A DNA stretch of 64,000 bases, from contig NZ_BBIT01000013.1 of assembly GCF_000730625.1 (NCBI RefSeq), positions 248,001 to 312,000 of the forward strand. The letters run 5' to 3'. Shown here in pieces: positions 26,275-37,052 of the stretch. The translations under genes were made by a program, and so were the position numbers. This DNA comes from Pseudomonas oryzihabitans NBRC 102199. Lineage in GTDB: Bacteria; Pseudomonadota; Gammaproteobacteria; Pseudomonadales; Pseudomonadaceae. Numbering within the stretch: position 1 is the stretch's first letter; the number at the start of each line of letters is the position of its first letter. Below the pieces are notes generated by a model. That model saw nothing but the letters and a program-made list of their open reading frames with translations. It was not told the DNA's origin and did no database searches.

Positions 26275-26485
26275 GGCGGGCTGGATCGTTAGCAACAAAA
26301 TCAGGACGGATAGCGCCGCGGGGCGCAGAATCCCAGAGCGCCTTCGATACGGGCTTCAGCGATCCGGGCGTCCGGCCATGCCTGAGCGCGGTGTCGGCGC
26401 CAATGGGGTGGCGGCAACCCGGTCAATGACGCCGGACGAGGCGTAGCGCCACCGAACGAAATATCCCTCACCGAGGACGCTCTGC

Positions 26486-26665
26486 ATGCTCCTGCTATGG
26501 CAAGCCCTGGCCACCGGTGGCCTGATCCTGCTGGGCGCCTTGCTGATCGATCACCTGTTGCCGCACCGGGAGACGCGCGCGCGCCGCTGGGCGCGGCGCA
26601 TCGCCCTGGTCGTCATGGGCAGTCTGGCCGGCATCGCCGGGCGGCTGTTGGTGGGCTGGCCCTAG
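26486..26665 (+). CDS. Candidate small membrane protein
   Basis: Unrecognised 59-residue frame with two hydrophobic segments, LATGGLILLGALLI (about 8-21) and IALVVMGSLAGIAGRLLVGW (about 39-58). A basic turn, HRETRARRWARR, separates them and would stay in the cytosol. GAGGA lies 8 bases before the ATG. Its TAG shares CTAG (26662-26665) with the stop of the convergent dciA gene, like the glutaminase/barrel pair at 9583. This end-to-end fit and the membrane pattern support it, but homology is not visible to me. Confidence 0.5.
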   Translation: MLLLWQALATGGLILLGALLIDHLLPHRETRARRWARRIALVVMGSLAGIAGRLLVGWP

Positions 26666-27138
26666 GCGTCGCCGTCCGCGGCAGGCGCCTTGGGCGCGGC
26701 GCGACTGGCCAGGCGTTCCAAAGCCGCCTTGAGCTTGGGATCGCGGATGCCGGCGGCCACGTCGCGCAGGCTGTCGGCGCCCACCTGACTGACCTGGCGC
26801 ACCGGCCGGACCCGGGTGGCGACGCCGGGACTCGGCTGCATCTTGAATTGCAGGCGCATCAGGCCGGCGAATTCCGGCGCCTGCTGCAGCAGTCTGAGCA
26901 GGCGGCGCTGCTGGTAACGCAGTCGCGTCGCCCAGTGGGCGTCGTTGACTACCAGCAGCAGGGTGCCCTCGCGCCAGCTGGCCACCCGGCAGTGGGGGCG
27001 GGCAGCCGGTTGCAGCTGTTCTTCCAGCAACTGTTGCAGGCGCCCCAGTCGCTCGGCTTCGCGAAACAGCGACTTGAGCGGTTTGGCCTGGCGCAGCAGG
27101 GCAGCGGGAGCGACGGCGGAGAGAGGGCGAAAGGCCAT
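26662..27138 (-). CDS. dciA: DUF721 protein, replicative helicase loader/operator DciA
   Basis: Protein of 158 residues with an N-terminal DUF721 domain (about 20-105), including the RHxxxxxL-like helix and the KH-fold strand pattern GTLLLVVNDAHWATRLRYQQ. The C-terminus is low-complexity, Ala/Arg/Pro-rich and probably disordered, as in other DciA proteins. DciA assists loading of the DnaB helicase in bacteria lacking DnaC; Pseudomonas is one of the studied hosts. It diverges from secA across 234 bp, the order typical of Pseudomonas. The stop overlaps that of a small convergent membrane-protein frame. Confidence 0.85.
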   Translation of the reverse strand: MAFRPLSAVAPAALLRQAKPLKSLFREAERLGRLQQLLEEQLQPAARPHCRVASWREGTLLLVVNDAHWATRLRYQQRRLLRLLQQAPEFAGLMRLQFKMQPSPGVATRVRPVRQVSQVGADSLRDVAAGIRDPKLKAALERLASRAAPKAPAADGDA

Positions 27139-27372
27139 GCGCAGGACTCGCGATGGGCGAAGAGAAGACGCCGATGGTAACAGATCGCTCTGGCGTCCTG
27201 GCGGCTGGGGGCCCGTCGTTCTTTCCTCATCGGCATTTCCGAGTAGAATGCCCGATTACCATCGCGGGACACCGCGGGTCTCAACCCCCGCGCCCAGGCG
27301 TCTGGCCAGGCTCTGCAGAGGCCTTGCCGCCCGTTTCGCTCCCCTCATTCCAGCGGAAGAATTCCAGTCGAT

Positions 27373-30114
<2,742 letters not shown>

Positions 30115-30142
30115 GGGCCTGCCCAGGCAGTCGAGGCGACGG

Positions 30143-30172
30143 CAACCTGTCGGCATAGCCGCCGACAGGTTG
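30143..30172 (+). terminator. Stem-loop after secA
   Basis: Perfect 12-bp arms CAACCTGTCGGC and GCCGACAGGTTG with a 6-base loop, 28 bp after the secA stop. It lacks a T-run. A second hairpin with a T-rich tail follows at 30246. Confidence 0.7.
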
Positions 30173-30245
30173 TAAACTCCACCCGCTAGGCTGTTTGCGC
30201 CCCTTGCCCCGGCTGGGCGAGGCGAGCGCTGGAAGGCTGCTTTCC

Positions 30246-30288
30246 ACGCCGCGACCGGTTTTCCGCTCGCGGCGTTTCCTTTTCTTTC
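30246..30288 (+). terminator. Terminator or attenuator immediately ahead of argJ
   Basis: Arms ACGCCGCGA and TCGCGGCGT enclose a 12-base loop and run into TTTCCTTTTCTTTC. It ends 15 bp before the argJ ATG. It may finish readthrough from secA or attenuate argJ. Confidence 0.65.
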
Positions 30289-30302
30289 ACTGGAGTTTTC
30301 CC

Positions 30303-31520
30303 ATGGCTGTCGGTCTCGGTCCGCTCTCCACGCTGCACCCGGTTCCCGGTTTCGAACTCGGTATCGCCTCTGCCGGCATCAAGCGCCCCGGGCGCAAGGA
30401 TGTGGTGGTGATGCGCTGTGCCGAAGGCTCCAGCGTGGCCGGGGTCTTTACCCTGAACGCCTTCTGCGCGGCCCCGGTGATCATTGCCCGTCAGCGCTTC
30501 GCCGGCCCCGTGCGTTACCTGTTGACCAACACCGGCAATGCCAACGCCGGTACCGGACAGCCCGGCCTGGCCGCGGCCGAGCGCACCACCAAGACCCTGG
30601 CGACCCTGGCCAGCGTCGGCGAGGAGGCGGTACTGCCGTTCTCCACCGGCGTGATCGGCGAACCGCTGCCGGTGGAAAAGATCGAAGCCGCGCTGCCGGC
30701 CGCCCTGGCCGATCTGGCCGAGGACAACTGGGCCGCCGCCGCCACGGGCATCATGACCACCGATACCCTGCCCAAGGGCGCCAGCCGCCAGTTCCAGGTG
30801 GACGGCACCACCGTCACCGTGACCGGCATCAGCAAGGGCGCCGGCATGATCAAGCCGAACATGGCGACCATGCTCGGCTACGTGGCCACCGACGCCAAGG
30901 TCGCCCGGGGCCTGCTGCAGGATCTGCTGGCCGACGCCGCCAACCGCTCCTTCAACCGCATCACCATCGACGGCGACACCTCCACCAACGACTGCTGCAT
31001 GCTGGTGGCCACCGGTCAGGCGGCCATGGCGGAGATCACCCAGCCCAACGGCGCGGCCTTCGAGCAGCTGCACGAGGCGGTGTTCGCGGTATTCGCCGAA
31101 CTGGCCCAGGCCATCGTGCGTGACGGCGAGGGTGCCACCAAGTTCGTCACCGTGCAGGTCAATGGCGGTGGCAATGCCCAGGAATGCCTGGACGTCGGCT
31201 ACGCCGTGGCCCATTCGCCGCTGATCAAGACCGCGCTGTTCGCCTCCGATCCCAACTGGGGGCGCATCCTCGCCGCCGTCGGCCGGGCCGGCGTGCCCCA
31301 GCTGGACGTCAGCCTGATCGACGTCTTCCTGGGTGGCGTGCAGATCTGCCAGCAGGGCGGTCGCGCGGCCACCTATACGGAAGAGCAGGGCGCGCGGGTC
31401 ATGGCCCAGGCCGAGATCGAGATCCGCATCGAGCTGGGTCGCGGCAGCCACAGCGAGACCATCTGGACCACCGACCTCTCCCACGACTATGTGAAGATCA
31501 ACGCCGAGTACCGTACCTGA
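30303..31520 (+). CDS. argJ: Bifunctional glutamate N-acetyltransferase / amino-acid acetyltransferase
   Basis: Arginine-biosynthesis enzyme that transfers the acetyl group of N-acetylornithine to glutamate, recycling acetyl, and may also acetylate glutamate from acetyl-CoA. At 405 residues it is normal size. The autocleavage motif KGAGMIKPNMATMLGY contains the nucleophilic Thr at about residue 190, where the precursor splits into alpha and beta chains. LLTNTGNANAGTG and FNRITIDGDTSTND are family signatures. TGGAG lies 9 bases before the ATG. It follows secA as in other pseudomonads, separated by two hairpins. Confidence 0.96.
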   Translation: MAVGLGPLSTLHPVPGFELGIASAGIKRPGRKDVVVMRCAEGSSVAGVFTLNAFCAAPVIIARQRFAGPVRYLLTNTGNANAGTGQPGLAAAERTTKTLATLASVGEEAVLPFSTGVIGEPLPVEKIEAALPAALADLAEDNWAAAATGIMTTDTLPKGASRQFQVDGTTVTVTGISKGAGMIKPNMATMLGYVATDAKVARGLLQDLLADAANRSFNRITIDGDTSTNDCCMLVATGQAAMAEITQPNGAAFEQLHEAVFAVFAELAQAIVRDGEGATKFVTVQVNGGGNAQECLDVGYAVAHSPLIKTALFASDPNWGRILAAVGRAGVPQLDVSLIDVFLGGVQICQQGGRAATYTEEQGARVMAQAEIEIRIELGRGSHSETIWTTDLSHDYVKINAEYRT

Positions 31521-31602
31521 CGGCTACCCGACGCCTTGGCGTCCGCTCCGGCGGGCGCCTGCGGCGGTCCTCGCGGGCCGCATCGTTTCGAGGAATCCCC
31601 GC

Positions 31603-32241
31603 ATGTCCCAGCTGCAACTCGTGATCGGCAACAAGAATTTCTCCTCCTGGTCGTTGCGGGCCTGGCTGGCCATGGAGCTCAGCGGCGCCGCCTTTGAAGA
31701 GGTGTCGATCCCGCTCTATGCGCCCAACAGCCGCGCCTTGCTCAAGGCCCAGTCGCCCACCGGCAAGGTGCCGGTGCTCAAGCTGGCCGAGGGCACCATC
31801 TGGGATTCCCTGGCCATCGTCGAATACCTCGCCGAGGCCTATCCCGACGCCGGGCTGTGGCCCGCCGAGACGCTGGCCCGCGCCCATGCCCGGGCGCTGT
31901 GCGCCGAGATGCACAGCGGCTTCCTGGCCTTGCGCCGCGAGCTGCCCATGGATCTGCGTCGCCGCCAGCGGTTGAAGTCGACCACCGCCGAGGCGGTGGA
32001 AGACATCCAGCGCATCCAGCGCCTGTGGCGCGAATGCCGCGAACGCTACGGCCAGCAGGGTCCCTATCTGTTCGGTACGCCGACCATCGCCGATGCCTTC
32101 TATGCCCCGGTCGCCAGTCGCTTCCGCAGTTACGGGGTGGAACTGTCGGCCGAGGCGGCCGCCTATGTCGAAACCATCTACGCCTGGCCGGCCTTCCAGC
32201 GCTGGCTGGCGGAGGCCGAAACCGAGGAGCAGAGCGCATGA
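31603..32241 (+). CDS. Glutathione S-transferase family protein
   Basis: Cytosolic GST-fold protein of 212 residues. The thioredoxin-like N-domain has the probable active-site region NKNFSSWSLRAWLAM (Ser at about residue 11-12), the cis-Pro segment GKVPVL and the glutathione-binding IWDSLAIVEYLAE. The all-helical C-domain ends near AFQRWLAEAE. Its substrate is unknown. It overlaps the following mutT gene by four bases (ATGA) and follows argJ closely, so the three could share a transcript. The same trio stands behind secA in other Pseudomonas genomes, as I recall. Confidence 0.9.
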   Translation: MSQLQLVIGNKNFSSWSLRAWLAMELSGAAFEEVSIPLYAPNSRALLKAQSPTGKVPVLKLAEGTIWDSLAIVEYLAEAYPDAGLWPAETLARAHARALCAEMHSGFLALRRELPMDLRRRQRLKSTTAEAVEDIQRIQRLWRECRERYGQQGPYLFGTPTIADAFYAPVASRFRSYGVELSAEAAAYVETIYAWPAFQRWLAEAETEEQSA

Positions 32242-33185
32242 CTCGTCTGCATGTCGTCGCCGCGGTGATCCGCGACCCCCAGGGCCGGATCCTCATCGCC
32301 CAGCGCCCGGCGCACAAGCACCAGGGCGGTCTCTGGGAATTCCCCGGAGGCAAGGTCGAGGCCGGTGAGGCCCCGGCCGCGGCCCTGGCCCGCGAACTGG
32401 CCGAGGAGCTGGGCATCCAGGTCACAAGGGCGCGGCCGCTGCTACAGGTGCGCCACGACTATCCCGACCAGGCGGTACTGCTGGATGTCTGGCAGGTGGA
32501 CGCCTTCACCGGTGACGCCCATGGCGCCGAAGGCCAGCCCTTGGCCTGGGTCGCGCCTCGCGAACTGGCCGACTACGACTTCCCGGCGGCCAACCGGCTC
32601 ATCGTCCAGGCGGCGCGGCTGCCCGAGCGCTACCTCATCACCCCCGGCGAGCTGACCACCGCGGAATTGCTCAATGGCCTGCACCGGGCGCTGGACAGCG
32701 GCATCCGCCTGGTCCAGCTGCGCACGCCGGACAACTTCGATCCCCAGTACCGCGACCTGGCCGGCGACGTCCAGGGCCTCTGCACCGGCCGCGCCCAGTT
32801 GATGCTCAAGGGGCCGCTGGAGTGGCTGGGGGATTTTCCCGCGGCTGGCTGGCACCTGACCGCCGAGCAGTTGCGCCGCTATGCGCCCAATGGCCGGCCT
32901 TTTCCAGAGCACCGTCTGCTGGCGGCTTCCTGCCATGACGCCGAGGAACTGGCCCTGGCCCAGCAGATGGGCGTGGACTTCGTCACCCTGTCGCCGGTGA
33001 TGCCCACCGCCAGCCACCCCGGCGCCCCGACCCTGGGCTGGGTCAAGGCCCAGCAGCTGCTGGCCGACTGCAATCTGCCGGCCTATCTGCTGGGCGGGCT
33101 GGGCGAGGACGACCTCACCAGCGCCTGGCAGGCCGGCGCCCAGGGCGTGGCGGCAATCCGGGCGTTCTGGCCTGGGGGCGTTTGA
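32238..33185 (+). CDS. mutT: Nudix 8-oxo-dGTPase MutT fused to a ThiE/TenI-like domain
   Basis: Two-domain protein of 315 residues. Residues 1-130 are a Nudix hydrolase with the complete Nudix box GGKVEAGEAPAAALARELAEELGI; MutT cleanses oxidised guanine nucleotides from the pool. Residues 135-315 resemble thiamine-phosphate synthase or its relative TenI (HLTAEQL, FVTLSPVMPTASHPGAP, LLGGL and AGAQGVAAIRAF). The ThiE half lacks some residues I would expect for the pyrophosphate site, so it may be non-catalytic. The fusion is known in pseudomonads and related gammaproteobacteria. A REP pair and a strong terminator follow it. Confidence 0.9.
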   Translation: MTRLHVVAAVIRDPQGRILIAQRPAHKHQGGLWEFPGGKVEAGEAPAAALARELAEELGIQVTRARPLLQVRHDYPDQAVLLDVWQVDAFTGDAHGAEGQPLAWVAPRELADYDFPAANRLIVQAARLPERYLITPGELTTAELLNGLHRALDSGIRLVQLRTPDNFDPQYRDLAGDVQGLCTGRAQLMLKGPLEWLGDFPAAGWHLTAEQLRRYAPNGRPFPEHRLLAASCHDAEELALAQQMGVDFVTLSPVMPTASHPGAPTLGWVKAQQLLADCNLPAYLLGGLGEDDLTSAWQAGAQGVAAIRAFWPGGV

Positions 33186-33203
33186 GACAAATGGTGTAAT
33201 CCA

Positions 33204-33298
33204 ATCGCGGCCATGCCGGTGCGCCGTAGCGACCGCTCCTACAGGGGCACCGAACACCTGTAGGAGCGGCCGCATCGGCGGACCGCCATGGCCGCGAT
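33204..33298. repeat. Paired REP-like palindrome (BIME-like), long arms
   Basis: Two 42-base arms (33204-33245 and 33257-33298) are nearly perfect inverts. They begin ATCGCGGCCATG and end CATGGCCGCGAT, with CTCCTACAGG/CCTGTAGGAG at the centre. An 11-base loop separates them. Same family as 19934-20018. Confidence 0.85.
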
Positions 33299-33306
33299 AT
33301 CGGCAC

Positions 33307-33337
33307 AAAAAAAGCCCGCCAACCGGCGGGCTTTTTT
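33307..33337. terminator. Bidirectional intrinsic terminator
   Basis: AAAAAAAGCCCGCC and GGCGGGCTTTTTT with an AACC loop. It serves mutT on the plus strand and the old yellow enzyme gene on the minus strand. Confidence 0.95.
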
Positions 33338-33351
33338 ATCCACGGAAAAAC

Positions 33352-34401
33352 CTACAGCCGCGGATAGTCGATGTAGCCGACCGGGCCCTTGCTGTAGAAG
33401 GTGTCCGGGTGCGGCTCGTTCAGCGCGGCGTCTTGTTCCAGGCGTTGCGGCAGGTCCGGGTTGGCGATGAAGGGCACGCCAAAGGCCACGGCATCGGCCT
33501 TGCCTTCGTCCAGCCAGGCATTGGCCTTGGCCTTGTCGAATTTCTCGTTGGCGATGTAGACGCCACCGAAGGCCGCCTTGAGGTCCGGGCCAAGGCTGTC
33601 GCTGCCGGCCGCTTCGCGGATGCAGATGAAGGCGACCTGGCGCTGCCCCAGCTCGCGGGCGACATGGCCAAAGGTGGCGGTGGGGTCGTTGTCGCCCATG
33701 GTGTGCATGTCGCCACGGGTGGACAGATGCACGCCGACGCGATCGGCGCCCCAGACGTCGATGCAGGCATCGGTCACTTCCAGCAGCAGCCGAGCGCGAT
33801 TCTCGATGGAGCCGCCGTAGTTGTCGGTGCGCTGGTTGGTGTCGCTCTGCAGGAACTGGTCGAGCAGATAGCCATTGGCCCCATGGACCTCGACGCCGTC
33901 GAAGCCGGCGCGCTTGGCGTTCTCGGCGCCATGGCGATAGGCGGCGACGATGCCGGGGATCTCGGCGGTTTCCAGCGCCCGCGGGGTGACATAGTCACGC
34001 TTAGGGCGCAGCAGGCTGACGTGCCCCTGGGCGGCGATGGCGCTCGGCGCCACCGGCAGTTCGCCGTCGAGATAGCTGGGATCGGAGATGCGGCCCACGT
34101 GCCAGAGTTGCAGCACGATGCGGCCACCGGCCTTGTGCACGGCGGTGGTGACGCGCTGCCAGCCGGCCACCTGCTCGTCGGACCAGATGCCGGGGGTGTC
34201 GGGATAGCCCACTCCCATGGGGTCCACCGAGGTGGCCTCGGTGATGATCAGGCCGGCGGATGCGCGTTGCACGTAGTACTCGACCATCAGGTCGCCCGGG
34301 ACCCGACCCGGTTCGGCGCGGCAACGGGTGAGGGGCGCCATGATGACGCGGTTGGGCAGTTCCAGGGCGCCGATCTTGATCGGGTCGAACAGCTGAGTCA
34401 T
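33352..34401 (-). CDS. Old yellow enzyme family FMN oxidoreductase (NemA/XenB-like)
   Basis: NAD(P)H-dependent FMN enzyme of 349 residues that reduces activated double bonds or nitro groups of electrophiles such as N-ethylmaleimide, nitrate esters and quinones. The TIM barrel opens with VIMAPLTRCRA. The substrate-binding His/Asn-type motif is VHGANGYLLDQFLQ, and SIENRARLLLEV is the classic OYE signature. The C-terminus ends GPVGYIDYPRL. It is the last gene of an arsR-MFS-OYE operon (15 bp after the MFS stop), and the terminator at 33307 closes the unit. Co-expression with an exporter and a repressor suggests detoxification. Confidence 0.93.
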   Translation of the reverse strand: MTQLFDPIKIGALELPNRVIMAPLTRCRAEPGRVPGDLMVEYYVQRASAGLIITEATSVDPMGVGYPDTPGIWSDEQVAGWQRVTTAVHKAGGRIVLQLWHVGRISDPSYLDGELPVAPSAIAAQGHVSLLRPKRDYVTPRALETAEIPGIVAAYRHGAENAKRAGFDGVEVHGANGYLLDQFLQSDTNQRTDNYGGSIENRARLLLEVTDACIDVWGADRVGVHLSTRGDMHTMGDNDPTATFGHVARELGQRQVAFICIREAAGSDSLGPDLKAAFGGVYIANEKFDKAKANAWLDEGKADAVAFGVPFIANPDLPQRLEQDAALNEPHPDTFYSKGPVGYIDYPRL

Positions 34402-34416
34402 GGCTAGCTCTCTTGA

Positions 34417-35580
34417 TTAGCTGGCGGTCGCCAGGCCGCTCTTGCGGGCCTGGCTGGCGGTCAGCAGGGTGGCGATAAGGGCCAGCAGGGCGAGCCCGCT
34501 GGCGGCGAGGGGTACCGCGGTAAGACCCAGGCCGTGGTCGATCACCAGGCCGCCGACCCAGGCGCCGAGGGCATTGCCCACGTTGAAGGCGCCGATGTTG
34601 AGGGTCGAGACCAGGTTCGGCGCGTCCTTGCCGAAGGTGACCACGTTTATCTGCAGGGCCGGCACGGCGGCGAAGGCGGCCGCGGCCCAGAGGAAGAGGG
34701 TGATCTCGGCGGGCAGGAAGGCCTGACCGGTCCAGCGCAGGGCGGCGGAGGTCAGGGCCAGGGCCACGAAGATGCCCACCAGGCTGGTGGCCAAGCGCCA
34801 GTCCGCCAGGCGACCGCCGATGAAGTTGCCCAGGGTCAGGCCCAGACCGATCAGCAGCAGGGTACCGGTGACGCCACGCGGCGAGACGCCGGTGACCTCC
34901 TGCAGCAGCGGCGCCACATAGGTGAAGAGGGCGAACATGGAGGCGGCGAAGAACACCGTCATCGACAGCGCCAGCCAGAAGCCTAGGCCGCGCAGGGCGA
35001 GCAATTCCCGGCGCAGGTCGGCGCGCGGCTGGTTGCGGTCGGCCGGCAGCACCCGCCAGAGACCGATCAGGGCGACCACGCCGATCGCCACCACCGCCCA
35101 GAAGGTCGAGCGCCAGCCGGCGGCCTGGCCGAGGGCGGTACCCAGGGGCACGCCCAGCACATTGGCGAGGGTCAGGCCGGTGAACATCAGGGCCACCGCC
35201 GAGGCGCGGCGATTTTCCGGGACCAGGCTCGCCGCCACGACCGCGCCGATGCCGAAGAAGGCGCCATGGCAGAGAGCGGTGACCACCCGCGCCAGCATCA
35301 GCATGTTGTAGCCGCTGGCAATGGCGCAGAGCAGATTGCCGACGATGAAGATGCCCATCAGCGCGAGGAGGGCGCGCTTGCGCGGCCAGTGGGCCGTGGC
35401 CAGTGCCATGAAGGGTGCGCCGACGGCCACGCCCAAGGCATAGCCAGTGACCAGCCAGCCGGCGCTGGGAATGGACACGCCGAGATCGGCGGCGACGTTG
35501 GGTAGCAGCCCCATGATGACGAATTCGGTGGTGCCGATGGCAAAAGCGCTCAGCGCCAGCACGATGAGAGAAGCGGGCAT
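34417..35580 (-). CDS. MFS drug/sugar efflux transporter (AraJ/SotB-like, DHA1 type)
   Basis: Twelve-helix inner-membrane antiporter of 387 residues. The first helix FAIGTTEFVIMGLLPNVA followed by DLGVSIPSAGWLVTGYALG is typical of the AraJ/YdhP group. The loop 2-3 motif is reduced to HWPRKRALL, and motif C is present in helix 5 (LANVLGVPLGTALG). Physiological substrates of this group are poorly known. It lies between arsR and the old yellow enzyme gene with gaps of 15-16 bp, so it is probably induced with them and may export the same toxic compound or its reduced product. Confidence 0.9.
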   Translation of the reverse strand: MPASLIVLALSAFAIGTTEFVIMGLLPNVAADLGVSIPSAGWLVTGYALGVAVGAPFMALATAHWPRKRALLALMGIFIVGNLLCAIASGYNMLMLARVVTALCHGAFFGIGAVVAASLVPENRRASAVALMFTGLTLANVLGVPLGTALGQAAGWRSTFWAVVAIGVVALIGLWRVLPADRNQPRADLRRELLALRGLGFWLALSMTVFFAASMFALFTYVAPLLQEVTGVSPRGVTGTLLLIGLGLTLGNFIGGRLADWRLATSLVGIFVALALTSAALRWTGQAFLPAEITLFLWAAAAFAAVPALQINVVTFGKDAPNLVSTLNIGAFNVGNALGAWVGGLVIDHGLGLTAVPLAASGLALLALIATLLTASQARKSGLATAS

Positions 35581-35596
35581 CAGGATTCCTTGCAGA

Positions 35597-35887
35597 CTAG
35601 AGTTCGCGGGCGAGACGTTGCAGAAAGGCCTGGATGGCGGCCTCGTCGCGTTGGTAGAACACCCATTGGCCGATGCGCCGCGTGGTGACCAGGCCAGCCC
35701 GGGTCAACACCGCCAGGTGGGCCGAGACCGTGGACTGCGAGAGTCCGGCACGGGCTTCGATCTGTCCGGCGCAGACGCCCGTACCCAGGTCGTGTTCCTG
35801 GTGCGGGAAATACTGCCGGGGATCGCGCAGCCAGCCGAGGATCTGGCGGCGCAGGGGATTGGCCAGGGCTTTGAGGATCTCGTCCAT
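35597..35887 (-). CDS. ArsR-family winged-helix repressor
   Basis: Small dimeric DNA-binding protein of 96 residues. The winged helix starts with ILKALANPLRRQILGWLRD and has the recognition helix in ARAGLSQSTVSAHLAVLTRAGLV. The only Cys is in GTGVCAGQI, just ahead of that helix-turn-helix. The classical arsenic (ELCVC) or cadmium/zinc ligand sets are missing, so it may sense an organic electrophile through this single Cys or a ligand without Cys. I use ATG 35887; a GTG at 35890 is equally in frame. It heads the MFS-OYE operon and probably represses it. Confidence 0.88.
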   Translation of the reverse strand: MDEILKALANPLRRQILGWLRDPRQYFPHQEHDLGTGVCAGQIEARAGLSQSTVSAHLAVLTRAGLVTTRRIGQWVFYQRDEAAIQAFLQRLAREL

Positions 35888-35923
35888 CACGGTCGCATCG
35901 TCATATTGGGTTGTAACGAACCT

Positions 35924-35945
35924 TAGATCGCTAAAAATCGATATG
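35924..35945 (-). promoter_or_regulatory. Candidate ArsR-type operator/promoter upstream of arsR
   Basis: On the minus strand TTGCAT, 17 bases, then TAAGGT resembles a -35/-10 pair. The spacer contains an imperfect dyad, ATATCGAT-N5-GCGATCTA. It lies about 40-60 bp before the arsR start. A separate dyad, TATCGCGATA, occurs at 35993-36002. Low confidence. Confidence 0.3.
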
Positions 35946-36105
35946 CAAGCTATCCATCTTCGATTCTGCCTATCGCGGACTTAGAGGCTCACTATCGCGA
36001 TAAGTGTCCGCGAGCGCCGCTTCGTTCAGTTGCGATTCAGATCACGCGGCTAGAATTGCCGGGTGCGGCCCCATTCGCCGCAATGGATTTCCAAGGAGCA
36101 AAGAC

Positions 36106-36801
36106 ATGGTGCTGCCCACCCGTATCCTTCTCGCCAGCCTGGCCCTGGCCACCCTGGCCGGATGCGCATCCCCCAATCCCTACGAAAACCAGGGTCAGGC
36201 CAGCGGTGGTACCTCCAAGACCGCCAAGTACGGTGGCCTGGGCGCCCTGGCCGGTGCCGTCGCCGGTGCCGCCATCGATCACAACCACCGCGGCAAGGGT
36301 GCGCTGATCGGCGCCGCCGCCGTGGGTGCGGCCGCCGCCGGTTACGGCTATTACGCCGATCGCCAGGAAGCCGAGTTGCGCCGGCAGATGGAAAACACCG
36401 GCGTCGAGGTGCAGCGCCAGGGCGACGACATCAAGCTGATCATGCCCGGCAACATCACCTTCGCCACCGATTCCGCCGATATCGCCAACAGCTTCTACAA
36501 GCCGCTGAACGATCTGGCCAATTCCTTCAAGCAATTCGATCAGAACAGCATCGAGATCGTCGGCTACACCGACAGCACCGGCAGCCGTGCCCACAACGTC
36601 GAGCTGTCCCAGCGCCGGGCGCAGAACGTTGCCGGCTACCTGACCGCCCAGGGCGTACCCGCGGCGCGCCTGAGCACCCGGGGCGCCGGTCCCGATGCAC
36701 CCATCGCCAGCAACGCCACCGCCGATGGCCGCGCGCAGAATCGCCGTGTCGAGGTCAATCTGCGCCCCCTGCCCGGAGCCACCGGCACCCCCGCCCAGTA
36801 G
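36106..36801 (+). CDS. OmpA-family outer-membrane lipoprotein (YiaD-like)
   Basis: Envelope protein of 231 residues. A lipoprotein signal ends in LAGC (Cys20). Next comes a Gly/Ala-rich hydrophobic glycine-zipper region (GGLGALAGAVAGAAIDHNHRG, about 45-85). The C-terminal OmpA domain (about 105-220) has peptidoglycan-binding signatures GYTDSTGSRAHNVELSQRRA and ADGRAQNRRVEV. It probably tethers the outer membrane to peptidoglycan. AAGGAGCAAAGAC lies directly ahead of the ATG. It diverges from arsR but has an unrelated role. A strong terminator follows, so it is monocistronic. Confidence 0.92.
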   Translation: MVLPTRILLASLALATLAGCASPNPYENQGQASGGTSKTAKYGGLGALAGAVAGAAIDHNHRGKGALIGAAAVGAAAAGYGYYADRQEAELRRQMENTGVEVQRQGDDIKLIMPGNITFATDSADIANSFYKPLNDLANSFKQFDQNSIEIVGYTDSTGSRAHNVELSQRRAQNVAGYLTAQGVPAARLSTRGAGPDAPIASNATADGRAQNRRVEVNLRPLPGATGTPAQ

Positions 36802-36824
36802 CGACCGCTCGTCGCCGGCGACCG

Positions 36825-36867
36825 GCAGTTTCCGCGCCTTCGTGCAGCCTGGCGGAAACTGCTTTTT
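36825..36867 (+). terminator. Intrinsic terminator of the OmpA-like gene
   Basis: Perfect 11-bp arms GCAGTTTCCGC and GCGGAAACTGC with a 16-base loop, followed by TTTTTC, 23 bp after the stop codon. Confidence 0.9.
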
Positions 36868-36895
36868 CATTTTGCGCTCTGATAGACGTCGCGAA

Positions 36896-36929
36896 GGGTC
36901 CCGCCTGCCAATCGGCAGGCGGCAGACCC
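36896..36929. other. Stem-loop in the leader of the GGDEF-EAL gene
   Basis: Perfect 9-bp arms CCGCCTGCC and GGCAGGCGG with an AATC loop, extended by GGGTC...GACCC. It lies about 125 bp before the start at 37053. It could be a backup terminator or a leader structure. Confidence 0.5.
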
Positions 36930-37052
36930 CTGTCCGGCTGCTACCCTAGTAGGGTTGAGAGCGACGCGTCGCATAACGGTCACGACGGGAAGAGGTAGCC
37001 AGCCGCGCATGGCTGCTGCACGGCGGCAGAGGCCGCGGGGAGAAGAGGCTTG

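Noticed and set aside
22900..26298. 1132-residue minus-strand frame opposite cstA-ybdD-yjiA
   Set aside because: Low-complexity His/Gly/Asp/Gln product without any motif, antisense to three well-supported genes.
30121..30302. SecM-like regulatory peptide gene near secA
   Set aside because: SecM would lie upstream of secA; no suitable short frame with an arrest motif is seen there or here.
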